Source: Planctomycetota bacterium (GTDB lineage Bacteria > Planctomycetota > UBA1135 > UBA2386). Taken from it: 64,000 bases of DNA. A program made the position numbers and the translations under genes. Numbering within the stretch: position 1 is the stretch's first letter; the number at the start of each line of letters is the position of its first letter. This document shows, piece after piece, positions 37,203-44,525 of the stretch. Below the pieces are notes generated by a model that worked only from the letters and a program-made list of their open reading frames with translations, did not search any database and had not been told where the DNA came from. The stretch is taken from assembly GCA_016713175.1 (NCBI GenBank), contig JADJPQ010000002.1:806001-870000 (forward strand), given 5' to 3'.

Positions 37203-37604
37203 ATGAAACGCACCTACACCTTGCCCGAGGCGAACCGGGTGCTTGCCCTGGTCCGCGCCATCGGTGCCGAACTGATCGAGCGGCGCACGCTGCGCCGCAC
37301 GTTGAACCGTCAGCGCGAGCAGCTCGAAGCCTCGTCGACGCCCGAGGGCCTGTGCCAGTCGCTGGCCGAACTGGACGCCCGCATCTACGAACAGGACGAC
37401 GGCGTGGCCCGCTGCAAGCAGGAACTCGAAGGCCTGGGCATGACGGTGCTGCGCACGAACCCGCTGACGGTCCACATCAGCGGCGAGAGCCGTTCGGGTC
37501 CGGTCGTTTTCTGCTGGCAGGAAGGCGAGTCGGTGGTGTGTTTTGGTCACCCGGTCGGCGAAGAAGAAGAACAGCGTCGGCCGCTGCGGCTGAAGGCCGG
37601 CTAG
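37203..37604 (+). CDS. DUF2203 family protein
   Basis: 133 aa from ATG 37203, preceded by GGAGAAG. The start 'MKRTYTLPEANRVLALV' is the DUF2203 'F/YTLxEAN' motif, followed by a coiled helical hairpin (residues 20-75). The C-terminal part 'SGPVVFCWQEGESVVCFGHP' matches the family's 'LCWxxGExxIxxWH' strand pair, with GH in place of WH. The family is widespread and of unknown function. Transcribed ahead of the Dabb gene but 94 bp apart with its own promoter-like box downstream. Confidence 0.82.
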   Translation: MKRTYTLPEANRVLALVRAIGAELIERRTLRRTLNRQREQLEASSTPEGLCQSLAELDARIYEQDDGVARCKQELEGLGMTVLRTNPLTVHISGESRSGPVVFCWQEGESVVCFGHPVGEEEEQRRPLRLKAG

Positions 37605-37686
37605 TCCGTCCGGGCCGGATGCCCGGACCGGGGCCTGCCCCCGCTGGCCGGAGTCGCCGCTGCTGCCATCCACGCGCGCCGCGACC

Positions 37687-37692
37687 TACGAT
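37687..37692 (+). promoter_or_regulatory. TANNNT box 6 nt before Dabb gene start
   Basis: TACGAT, then GCCGGG, then ATG 37699. The same spacing and nearly the same spacer occur before the genes at 41964 and 42374. Suggests a -10 element placing transcription start at or next to the ATG. Confidence 0.5.
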
Positions 37693-37698
37693 GCCGGG

Positions 37699-38004
37699 AT
37701 GTTCCACTGCGTCATCCTGTTCCGCCTGAAGCCGGGCATCCCGCTCGACCGCGTGCGCGGTGCCCGTTCGGCGTTGCAGGCGTTGATCGAAACGCTGCCC
37801 GGCGTGGAGCACTTCACGGTGACGCACAACATCGCCGGCGCCGACGCCGGCGGTTTCAACCTGGCCCTGTTCTCCGGCTTCGAGAGCCAGACCGCCTGCG
37901 ACATCTTCCTGCGGCACCCCGACTGGCAGCGGGTCCGCGACCGCGAACTTGCGCCGTTGGTCGAGAGGCAGGTCGTCGCCCTCGGTTGCGCCGAACCGAA
38001 CTGA
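37699..38004 (+). CDS. Dabb family (stress-responsive alpha/beta-barrel) protein
   Basis: 101 aa from ATG 37699. 'MFHCVILFRLKPGIPLDRV' with 'LPGVEHFTVTHNIA' and 'GFNLALFSGFESQTACDIFL' then 'HPDWQRVRD' follow the dimeric alpha/beta-barrel (Dabb) pattern, including the conserved 'HxxFxF' equivalent at the start (HCVILF) and 'YxxHPxH'-like end (FLRHPDW). Members form dimers with a pocket; some are polyketide cyclases, others stress proteins. No Shine-Dalgarno sequence. Confidence 0.85.
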   Translation: MFHCVILFRLKPGIPLDRVRGARSALQALIETLPGVEHFTVTHNIAGADAGGFNLALFSGFESQTACDIFLRHPDWQRVRDRELAPLVERQVVALGCAEPN

Positions 38005-38098
38005 CGACTGCCGGTATTCTCCACACGCCGCACTCAAGGCCCCGGCGACATCGGGCCGATCCAGTGCCGGGCCAGCCCGTAGGCTGGCCTCAGTCGGC

Positions 38099-40132
38099 GT
38101 GACCCGCAACCACCCAGTCGAACACCCTGTCGCCCTCGTGGTGCTGCGCCCGGCGGCGATCGCCACCGGCGTCATTGGCTGCTCGCTGCTGCTGCTCTTG
38201 TTGATCGGGTTCCCGCACGATCTACCGGCGCTGCTGCCGCCCGCGGTGTCGACCCTGGCCCTGATCGCGGTGCCGCTGCTGCTGATCCGGCGCAGCCTGC
38301 GCGTGATCGTCGAAGCGCCGTTGCACCGGTTCATCGACACGATCGACGGCTGTGCCATCGATCCCCGTGCGTTCCGCGTCGCGCCACAGACCGGCAGCGA
38401 GATGGATGAGGCCGCCACCGCGATCAATCGGATGCTCGACCGGGTCGTCCGCGTCGAGGCCCGCGCTCGCGCGGTGATCGATTCGGCCGGCGACGGCATC
38501 GTCACGATCAACGAACGCGGCGTGGTGCAGAGCTTCAATCCGGCCGCCGAAGCGATGTTCGGCCGGGTCGCCTCGTCGGTGATCGGCCGCAACGTCGCGC
38601 TGCTGATGCCCGAGCCGCATGCCAGGAAGCACGACAGCTACCTGGCCCGTTATCTGGAGTCCGGTCTCGCCAAGGTGCTCGACTTCCCGCGCGAAGAGAC
38701 GGCGGTCCGCGCCGATGGCAGCACGTTCCCGATCTCGATCACCGTCAGCCGCGTCGATCTGGGCCCCGGCGAGCCACCGCAGTTCTGCGGCATCATCCGC
38801 GACGTCACCGACGAGAAGGCCGCCGAACGCGAACTGCTGAACCGCAACGCGACGATGGAGATCACCAACGCGCAGCTCGCCGAAGCGCGCATCGAAGCCG
38901 AGCAGGCCAAGGCGTTCGCCGAGGCCGCCAGCCAGTCGAAGTCGGAGTTCCTGGCCAACATGAGCCACGAGATCCGGACGCCGATGACCGCGATCCTCGG
39001 CTACGCCGAGAACCTGCTCGACCCGTCGCTCTCCCTTGCCGATCGCCAGGCCGCCGTGCAGACCGTGCTGCGCAACGGCGACCACCTGATGACGTTGATC
39101 AACGACATCCTCGATCTGTCCAAGATCGAGGCCGGCAAGCTGGCCGTCGACCAGATCGAGTGTTCACCGATCCACCTGCTCGCCGAAGTGGCCTCGCTGA
39201 TGCGGGTGCGCGCCGAACAGCGCAAGATCAAACTGCGCGTCGCCTTCGACTGCCCGTTGCCGAAGTTCATCCACAGCGATCCGACCCGGCTGCGGCAGGT
39301 GCTGCTGAACCTGGTCGGCAACGCGATCAAGTTCACCGAGATCGGTGGAGTCACCGTGCGCGTGGCGCTCGAACGCAACGCCGCGGGCCCACGACTCCGG
39401 TTCGCCGTGCACGACACCGGCATCGGCATGACGCCAGAACAGGTCGGCCGGCTGTTCCAGGCCTTCGAACAGGCCGATGGTTCGACCACGCGGCGTTTTG
39501 GTGGCACCGGACTCGGCCTGTCGATCAGCAAGCGGCTGGTCGAGATGCTCGGCGGCACGATCGTCGTGAAGAGCCACCCCGGCAAGGGCAGCAAGTTCTC
39601 GTTCGACATTCCGACCGGGTCGTTGGCGGGAATCGAGCTGCTCGCCAAGGTCAGCGAAACGCTGGCCGAACGCAAACCGGCAACCTGGCGGCCGGGAGGC
39701 AACCACCACGTGCTGCGCGGTCGCGTCCTGCTGGCCGAGGACGGCGCCGACAACCAGCGACTGCTGACGTTCATCCTGCGCAAGGCCGGCGCCCAGGTCG
39801 CGATCGCCGGCAACGGTCAGGTCGCGCGCGACATGGCGCTGCGGGCCGAAGCCTCGGCGGCGCCGTTCGACCTCGTGCTGATGGACATGCAGATGCCGGT
39901 GATGGACGGCTACCAGGCCGCCTCGGCGCTGCGCGCCGCCGGTTTCCAGAAGCCGATCGTCGCGCTGACCGCCAACGCGATGGCCGGCGACCGCGATCGC
40001 TGCCTGAAGGCCGGTTGCACCGAGTTCGCCAGCAAGCCGATCGACCGCCGGTCGCTGCTGCAGACGCTCGAACGCCTGCTCGCGAGCCGGCCGGAGCCGC
40101 CGCCAGCGCCCGCCGAACGGCCTTCCGCTTGA
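38099..40132 (+). CDS. Hybrid sensor histidine kinase/response regulator with FixL-like PAS domain
   Basis: GTG 38099 gives 677 aa; GTG codons slightly downstream are alternatives. Two transmembrane helices (about 18-36 and 42-63) with a very short loop anchor the N-terminus. A PAS domain (about 120-245) contains 'LLMPEPHARKHDSYLARYLE' with H178 and, 20 residues on, R198 in 'DFPREETAVRADGSTFP'. These align with the haem-ligating His and distal Arg of FixL. HisKA has 'NMSHEIRTPMTAILGYAENL' with phospho-His H290; the ATPase domain has N ('NLVGNAIKFTE') and G boxes ('GTGLGLSISKRL'). A receiver domain (about 542-665) has acceptor D596 in 'LVLMDMQMPVMDG'. No separate response regulator is adjacent, so output is unknown. 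Confidence 0.92.
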   Translation: MTRNHPVEHPVALVVLRPAAIATGVIGCSLLLLLLIGFPHDLPALLPPAVSTLALIAVPLLLIRRSLRVIVEAPLHRFIDTIDGCAIDPRAFRVAPQTGSEMDEAATAINRMLDRVVRVEARARAVIDSAGDGIVTINERGVVQSFNPAAEAMFGRVASSVIGRNVALLMPEPHARKHDSYLARYLESGLAKVLDFPREETAVRADGSTFPISITVSRVDLGPGEPPQFCGIIRDVTDEKAAERELLNRNATMEITNAQLAEARIEAEQAKAFAEAASQSKSEFLANMSHEIRTPMTAILGYAENLLDPSLSLADRQAAVQTVLRNGDHLMTLINDILDLSKIEAGKLAVDQIECSPIHLLAEVASLMRVRAEQRKIKLRVAFDCPLPKFIHSDPTRLRQVLLNLVGNAIKFTEIGGVTVRVALERNAAGPRLRFAVHDTGIGMTPEQVGRLFQAFEQADGSTTRRFGGTGLGLSISKRLVEMLGGTIVVKSHPGKGSKFSFDIPTGSLAGIELLAKVSETLAERKPATWRPGGNHHVLRGRVLLAEDGADNQRLLTFILRKAGAQVAIAGNGQVARDMALRAEASAAPFDLVLMDMQMPVMDGYQAASALRAAGFQKPIVALTANAMAGDRDRCLKAGCTEFASKPIDRRSLLQTLERLLASRPEPPPAPAERPSA

Positions 40133-40163
40133 AAGCGGCGGCGCCGCCGCTGCAATGCGTCCG

Positions 40164-41150
40164 ATGAGCACTGTGAAGCGTGTCGCGGTGACCGGCGCCG
40201 CCGGTCAGATCGGTTATTCGCTGCTGCCGATGATCGCCAGCGGCGGCATCTTCGGCCCGAACGTCAAGGTCGCCCTGCAGCTGCTGGAAGTGACGCCGGT
40301 GCTGCCCGCGCTGGCAGGCGTGCGGATGGAACTCGAGGACTGCGCGTTCCCGCTGCTGCAGGAGATCGTCTGCACCGACCAGGCCGAGGTGGCGTTCGCG
40401 AACACGGACCTCTGCCTGCTGGTCGGCAGCAAGCCGCGCGGCAAGGGCATGGAGCGCAAGGACTTGATCCTCGACAACGGCCCGATCTTCGTCGGCCAGG
40501 GCCGCGCGATCGCGCAGAAGGCCGGGCCCGACGTCCGCGTCGTCGTCGTCGGCAATCCGTGCAACACCAACTGCCTGATCGCGATGCAGAACGCCAAGGG
40601 TGTGCCGGCCGATCGCTTCACCGCGATGACGCGGCTCGACCAGAACCGCGCCAAGGCCCAGCTCGCTCTCAAGGCGAAGACGCACTGGTCCGAGGTCAAG
40701 AACGTCATCATCTGGGGCAACCACAGCAACACGCAGTTCCCCGACTGGCACCACGCCACGATCGGCGGTGTGCCGGCAGCCAAGGCCGTCAACGACGATG
40801 CCTGGCTGAATGGCCCCTTCATCAAGACGGTGCAGGAACGCGGCAAGGCGGTCATCGACGCGCGGGGCAAGTCGTCGGCGCTGTCGGCCGCGCAGGCGGC
40901 GGTCGATCACGCGCGTTCACTGTTCACGGTGAACGGCAAGGACGACACGGCGGCGCTGTGCGTGCTGTCGGATGGCAGCTACGACACGCCAGCAGGCCTG
41001 ATCTCGTCGTTCCCGTGCACGACCGACGGCAAGGGCAACTGGCAGATCGTCAAGGGCCTGCCGATGTCGGACTTTGCCAAGGCGAAGGCCAAGATCTCGA
41101 TCGACGAGCTGATCGAAGAGCGCAACCTCGTCAAGCACCTGCTCGGCTAG
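40164..41150 (+). CDS. mdh: Malate dehydrogenase
   Basis: 328 aa from ATG 40164 (ATG 40155 adds three residues). 'VKRVAVTGAAGQIGYSLLP' is the NAD-binding P-loop of the cytosolic-type MDH group. 'GSKPRGKGMERKDLILDNG' contains the substrate-loop Arg residues, 'VVVVGNPCNTNCLIAMQNA' precedes 'MTRLDQNRAKAQLALKA', and 'IIWGNHSNTQFPDW' carries the catalytic His. Interconverts malate and oxaloacetate in the TCA cycle. Lies 31 bp after the histidine kinase and 7 bp before the TSUP gene, so the two downstream genes may be co-transcribed. Confidence 0.95.
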   Translation: MSTVKRVAVTGAAGQIGYSLLPMIASGGIFGPNVKVALQLLEVTPVLPALAGVRMELEDCAFPLLQEIVCTDQAEVAFANTDLCLLVGSKPRGKGMERKDLILDNGPIFVGQGRAIAQKAGPDVRVVVVGNPCNTNCLIAMQNAKGVPADRFTAMTRLDQNRAKAQLALKAKTHWSEVKNVIIWGNHSNTQFPDWHHATIGGVPAAKAVNDDAWLNGPFIKTVQERGKAVIDARGKSSALSAAQAAVDHARSLFTVNGKDDTAALCVLSDGSYDTPAGLISSFPCTTDGKGNWQIVKGLPMSDFAKAKAKISIDELIEERNLVKHLLG

Positions 41151-41157
41151 GCCGGGC

Positions 41158-41940
41158 GTGGACCTGTTCGCGGCCCTGATCACCATCGTCGCCGGCGTGG
41201 CGATGGGCGCGATCAACAACGTCGCCGGCGGGGCCGGCATCTTCGCGCTGTGGGCATTTCAGTACGCCTGCGGCCTGCCGCTGGCGGTCGCCAATCCGTC
41301 GTCCAGGCTCGGCGCCATCGGTGTCGGCCTGTTCGCCTGGCTCGGGTTCCGACGCGCCGGCATCCGGCCGCCGGCCAGCGTCTGGCGGCTGGCGCTGTTC
41401 GCGGTGCCCGGCGCGTTCGCGGGCAACCTGCTCGCCCTGAAGGCGCCCGATCTGTGGTTCCGGATCTACCTGGCCGTCGTGCTGCTGCTGCTGATCGTTC
41501 GTCAGCTCCGGCAGACGCCAAAGTCGGCGGCCGCCGCGGTCCGCCCATGGCTTGGTCCGATCGGCGCGTTCGCGATCGGCGTGCACATGGGCTTCGCGCA
41601 GGTCGGCACCGGCTTCGTCGCCGCGCTCGTACTGCTGTCGTGCCACAGCCGCGACTTCGTGACGACGAACGTCGCCAAGTCGGTGATCGTGATCAGCTCG
41701 TCCATCGCCAGCCTGCTCGGCTTCGTGCTGGCGCCGCTTCTGCTCGAACGGCAGGCGCCGGTGATCGCGTGGGGCCCGGCGGCGTGTCTGGCGGTCGGCA
41801 CCGCGACCGGCAGTTACCTCGCCAGTCACTGGACCGTCAACAAGGGCTCCGCGGTGGTACAGCGCGTCGTGCTCGCGATCGCGGCCCTGTCACTGCTCGA
41901 TCAGGTCGTGCAGATCGCGCTGCTGGTGTCGGCCGCTTGA
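41158..41940 (+). CDS. TSUP (TauE/SafE) family membrane transporter
   Basis: 260 aa from GTG 41158, 7 bp after mdh. About eight transmembrane helices. 'VAGVAMGAINNVAGGAGIFA' is the first TSUP repeat motif and 'GVHMGFAQVGTGFVAALVLL' the second, matching the internally duplicated fold. Members export or import sulfite, sulfoacetate or related anions; the substrate here is unknown. Confidence 0.82.
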   Translation: MDLFAALITIVAGVAMGAINNVAGGAGIFALWAFQYACGLPLAVANPSSRLGAIGVGLFAWLGFRRAGIRPPASVWRLALFAVPGAFAGNLLALKAPDLWFRIYLAVVLLLLIVRQLRQTPKSAAAAVRPWLGPIGAFAIGVHMGFAQVGTGFVAALVLLSCHSRDFVTTNVAKSVIVISSSIASLLGFVLAPLLLERQAPVIAWGPAACLAVGTATGSYLASHWTVNKGSAVVQRVVLAIAALSLLDQVVQIALLVSAA

Positions 41941-41951
41941 ACCGGCGCAGC

Positions 41952-41957
41952 TACACT
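41952..41957 (+). promoter_or_regulatory. TANNNT box 6 nt before PQQ-repeat gene start
   Basis: TACACT, spacer GCCGGC, ATG 41964. Identical spacer and spacing to the box before 42374. Probable -10 element of a leaderless transcript. Confidence 0.55.
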
Positions 41958-41963
41958 GCCGGC

Positions 41964-42299
41964 ATGCCAAAACGCACTGCCGACCTGGTGTTCGTCGGAT
42001 TCAATCGCCGCGTCGTGGCCTTGCACCGCAAGTCGGGCGAGATCGCCTGGCAGTGGAAATCCCCGCGCGGCACCGGCTTCGTCGCGCTGCTGCCCGACGG
42101 CGACCTGCTGTTCGCGTCGGTCGACGGCTACACCTACGCGCTCGATCCGGCGACCGGCGACCAACTGTGGGAGAACCCGCTGTCGGGGCTCGGCACCGGC
42201 GTGCCGTGCCTGGCGACGATGCGCGGCGCTTCCGGTGCTTCTGGCGGCGCCGCCGAAACGGCGCGGCTCGAACACCAACGGCGCGCAGCGCAGCACTGA
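41964..42299 (+). CDS. Small PQQ/quinoprotein-type beta-propeller repeat protein
   Basis: 111 aa from ATG 41964. Two propeller-blade motifs are visible: 'VALHRKSGEIAWQWKSPRG' and 'YALDPATGDQLWENPLSG', the 'D/KxxTGxxxW' pattern of PQQ-like repeats, with 'VALLPDGDLLFASVDGYTY' between. Too short for a complete propeller; such small proteins probably oligomerise or are binding modules. The last 25 residues are low complexity (Gly/Ala/Arg). No signal peptide, so cytoplasmic. Confidence 0.75.
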   Translation: MPKRTADLVFVGFNRRVVALHRKSGEIAWQWKSPRGTGFVALLPDGDLLFASVDGYTYALDPATGDQLWENPLSGLGTGVPCLATMRGASGASGGAAETARLEHQRRAAQH

Positions 42300-42361
42300 C
42301 ACGCAAAGCTCGGGATCTTCGGGACCACGGTCGACTGTTCGCGAACGCGACCACCATCACC

Positions 42362-42367
42362 TATCCT
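42362..42367 (+). promoter_or_regulatory. TANNNT box 6 nt before SDR gene start
   Basis: TATCCT, spacer GCCGGC, ATG 42374. Same spacer as at 41958-41963. Probable -10 element of a leaderless transcript. Confidence 0.55.
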
Positions 42368-42373
42368 GCCGGC

Positions 42374-43111
42374 ATGACCCATGTCGTCGTCACCGGCGCC
42401 AGTTCCGGCATCGGCGCCGCCTGTGCGCGCGCCATGCATCGGCTCGGCCACAAGTTGTCGCTGGGCGCGCGGCGCAGCGATCGGCTGCCGGCCGTCGTTT
42501 CGGATGCGTTCTGCCACCCGCTGGACGTCACGTCGCAGCCCTCGATCGAACGGTTCCTGGCCGCGGCCATCGCCAGCAACGGCCCGATCGACATCCTGAT
42601 CAACAACGCCGGCCTGGCGCGCGGCGTCGAGAAGGTCGCCGAGGCGACCGGCGAAGCGTGGCGCGAGATGATCGAGACCAACGTGCTCGGCCTGCTCGAA
42701 GTGACCCGCCGGGTGCTGCCGGCCATGATCGAGAGAAAGCACGGCCACCTCGTCGTGATCGGCAGCGTCGCCGGCCGCACGACGTATCCGAGCGGCAGCG
42801 TCTACTGCGCCTCCAAGCGCGCCCTGCAGCCGATCTGCGAGGCGATCCGGATGGAGACGCTGGGCAGCAACGTCCGGGTCACCAGCGTCGATCCGGGGCT
42901 GGTCGAGACCGAGTTCTCGCTCGTCCGCTTTCGCGGCGATCAGGCCCGGGCCGCCAAGGTCTACGAGCACACGCGACCGCTGACCGCCGATGACGTCGCC
43001 GACTGCGTGGTGTTCGCGGTGACCCGGCCGCCGCACGTCAACATCGACAACATCCACGTGATGCCGACCGATCAGGCGGCACCGGCGATGGTGCACCGCG
43101 GCGGACGTTAG
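42374..43111 (+). CDS. Short-chain dehydrogenase/reductase, YdfG-like
   Basis: 245 aa from ATG 42374. Classical SDR motifs: 'VVVTGASSGIGAACARAMH' (TGxxxGIG cofactor loop), 'DILINNAGLARG' (NNAG), catalytic Ser in 'VVIGSVAGRTTYPSGS' and 'VYCASKRALQ' (YxxxK). Arg residues after the first beta strands ('GARRSDRLP') suggest NADP preference. The C-terminus 'HVNIDNIHVMPTDQAAP' is characteristic of the YdfG/serine-3-dehydrogenase subgroup that oxidises 3-hydroxy acids. Its TAG stop overlaps the convergent gene's TAA by two bases. Confidence 0.9.
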   Translation: MTHVVVTGASSGIGAACARAMHRLGHKLSLGARRSDRLPAVVSDAFCHPLDVTSQPSIERFLAAAIASNGPIDILINNAGLARGVEKVAEATGEAWREMIETNVLGLLEVTRRVLPAMIERKHGHLVVIGSVAGRTTYPSGSVYCASKRALQPICEAIRMETLGSNVRVTSVDPGLVETEFSLVRFRGDQARAAKVYEHTRPLTADDVADCVVFAVTRPPHVNIDNIHVMPTDQAAPAMVHRGGR

Positions 43112-44346
43112 CCCTTCTTGCCCGGCGCGCGCGGCACCGGCCGCGGCAGATGCGGCATCTGCATCGTCATGATCGCGAGCGCCGTGCCATAGCCGGCCGA
43201 ACGACCGAAGTGGCGGTCGTTCCAACTGCCGTCCTCGTCGCGCGACCGTTCGACGATCACCGCCATCCTGGCGCGGAACTCCTGCTTCGCGGCCTCGTCG
43301 TCGAGCAGCTCGATCGCCTGCGCGCAGTAGACGTGGCCATACATGAAGTAGTACGGCGCGATCCCGTACGGCGGGATGTGCGTGCCGCTCTGCTGCTTGC
43401 GGATCGCCAGATCGTCCCAGTGGGCGAAGAACAGCTCGATCGAACGACGCAGCCGCGCCTGGTCGCCACGACCCGCGAGCAGCAGCGCCGCTTCGCAGGC
43501 GGTTGCACGCGCCGCCGAACTCGGCGTCTTGTCCATCATCGTCAGCTGGTCCTCGTCGACTTCGCCCATCGCCTTCAACCCAGCGCCGTAGCTGTAACCA
43601 CCTGGCTTCGCGCGGCAGCGTTCGAGCGCTGCCAGCGCCTCGTCGAGCACCGCGTCCGGGACCTCGTGACCGCGCGCCTTGGCGTGGAACAGTGCCTGCA
43701 GCGCCGGTGGCGTCATGAACGTCGACGCCGCGTTGGTCGCGGCCTTGTAGCCCGCGCGCCGCGAGTAGTTCCAGCCGCCGGCTTCCGGAATCGCCGACTC
43801 GATCAGCGCCGCCACCAACCACTTCGTCCGTTCGGCAACTGCAGCGACATGCGCCTCGGGCGCCAGCTTGCGATCCTGCAGGTGCAGGAACAACTGCAGC
43901 GCGTAGATGTGACCCCAGCCGCGGACGTCATAGGTGCCGACGAAGTCGGTCTGCATGCGCGGGTGCTCGAGGGTCTTCAGGATGAACGCGACGCCGCGGG
44001 TCAGTGCTTCCTGGCGCGGCTTGTCGTCGCGATAGCCCGGCGCGGCGATCAGGCCAAGGCACGTGATCGCCGTGCCGCCGACCCGATAGCCGACCGGCAA
44101 CTGGCCGCGATCCTCGCGAAAGACGCCTTCGTAGGGCCATTGGTCGTGGTCGTCGCCCTCCTGCAGCTTCAGGATGGCCTCGACGCCGGCCTTGGTCGCC
44201 GCGGCGATGTCGACTGCATCGCCGGCGGGCTTCACCTTCGGTTCGACCTTCGGGGGCTCCTGCCGGCGGCGGGGACCGTCCTGATCCTGCGCGAACGACG
44301 GAACGGCGAACAGCGACGCCAACAGGCAACTGACGAGGTGCTTCAT
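43108..44346 (-). CDS. Secreted prenyltransferase/squalene-cyclase-like alpha-barrel protein
   Basis: ATG 44346 opens a signal peptide (MKHLVSCLLASLFAVPSFAQ); 412 aa. The mature part has repeated helical-barrel motifs as in squalene-cyclase/prenyltransferase repeats: 'RGWGHIYALQLFLHLQDRK', 'AGGWNYSRRAGYKAATNAA', 'PGGYSYGAGLKAMGE' and 'DGSWNDRHFGRSAGYGTALA'. No DxDD or DxTAE motif for cyclase chemistry is seen, so it is probably not a terpene enzyme. Such secreted proteins are common in Planctomycetes and unassigned. Confidence 0.8.
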   Translation of the reverse strand: MKHLVSCLLASLFAVPSFAQDQDGPRRRQEPPKVEPKVKPAGDAVDIAAATKAGVEAILKLQEGDDHDQWPYEGVFREDRGQLPVGYRVGGTAITCLGLIAAPGYRDDKPRQEALTRGVAFILKTLEHPRMQTDFVGTYDVRGWGHIYALQLFLHLQDRKLAPEAHVAAVAERTKWLVAALIESAIPEAGGWNYSRRAGYKAATNAASTFMTPPALQALFHAKARGHEVPDAVLDEALAALERCRAKPGGYSYGAGLKAMGEVDEDQLTMMDKTPSSAARATACEAALLLAGRGDQARLRRSIELFFAHWDDLAIRKQQSGTHIPPYGIAPYYFMYGHVYCAQAIELLDDEAAKQEFRARMAVIVERSRDEDGSWNDRHFGRSAGYGTALAIMTMQMPHLPRPVPRAPGKKG

Positions 44347-44525
44347 CGGACTCCGGGTCGGTGACCATGACATCAGAGATGCCGGCGCGGCCCGCCGCAA
44401 GCTCGACGCAGGTTCGCGACAACCCAGGAACCTCGCCCACCGCAATTCCGCGCGCTCGCGGTGCGGTCGCCCACCCCGCTGGTCCTGGGCCGACAGCCAA
44501 TCCCGGCCAGCCCGAGGACCGACCG

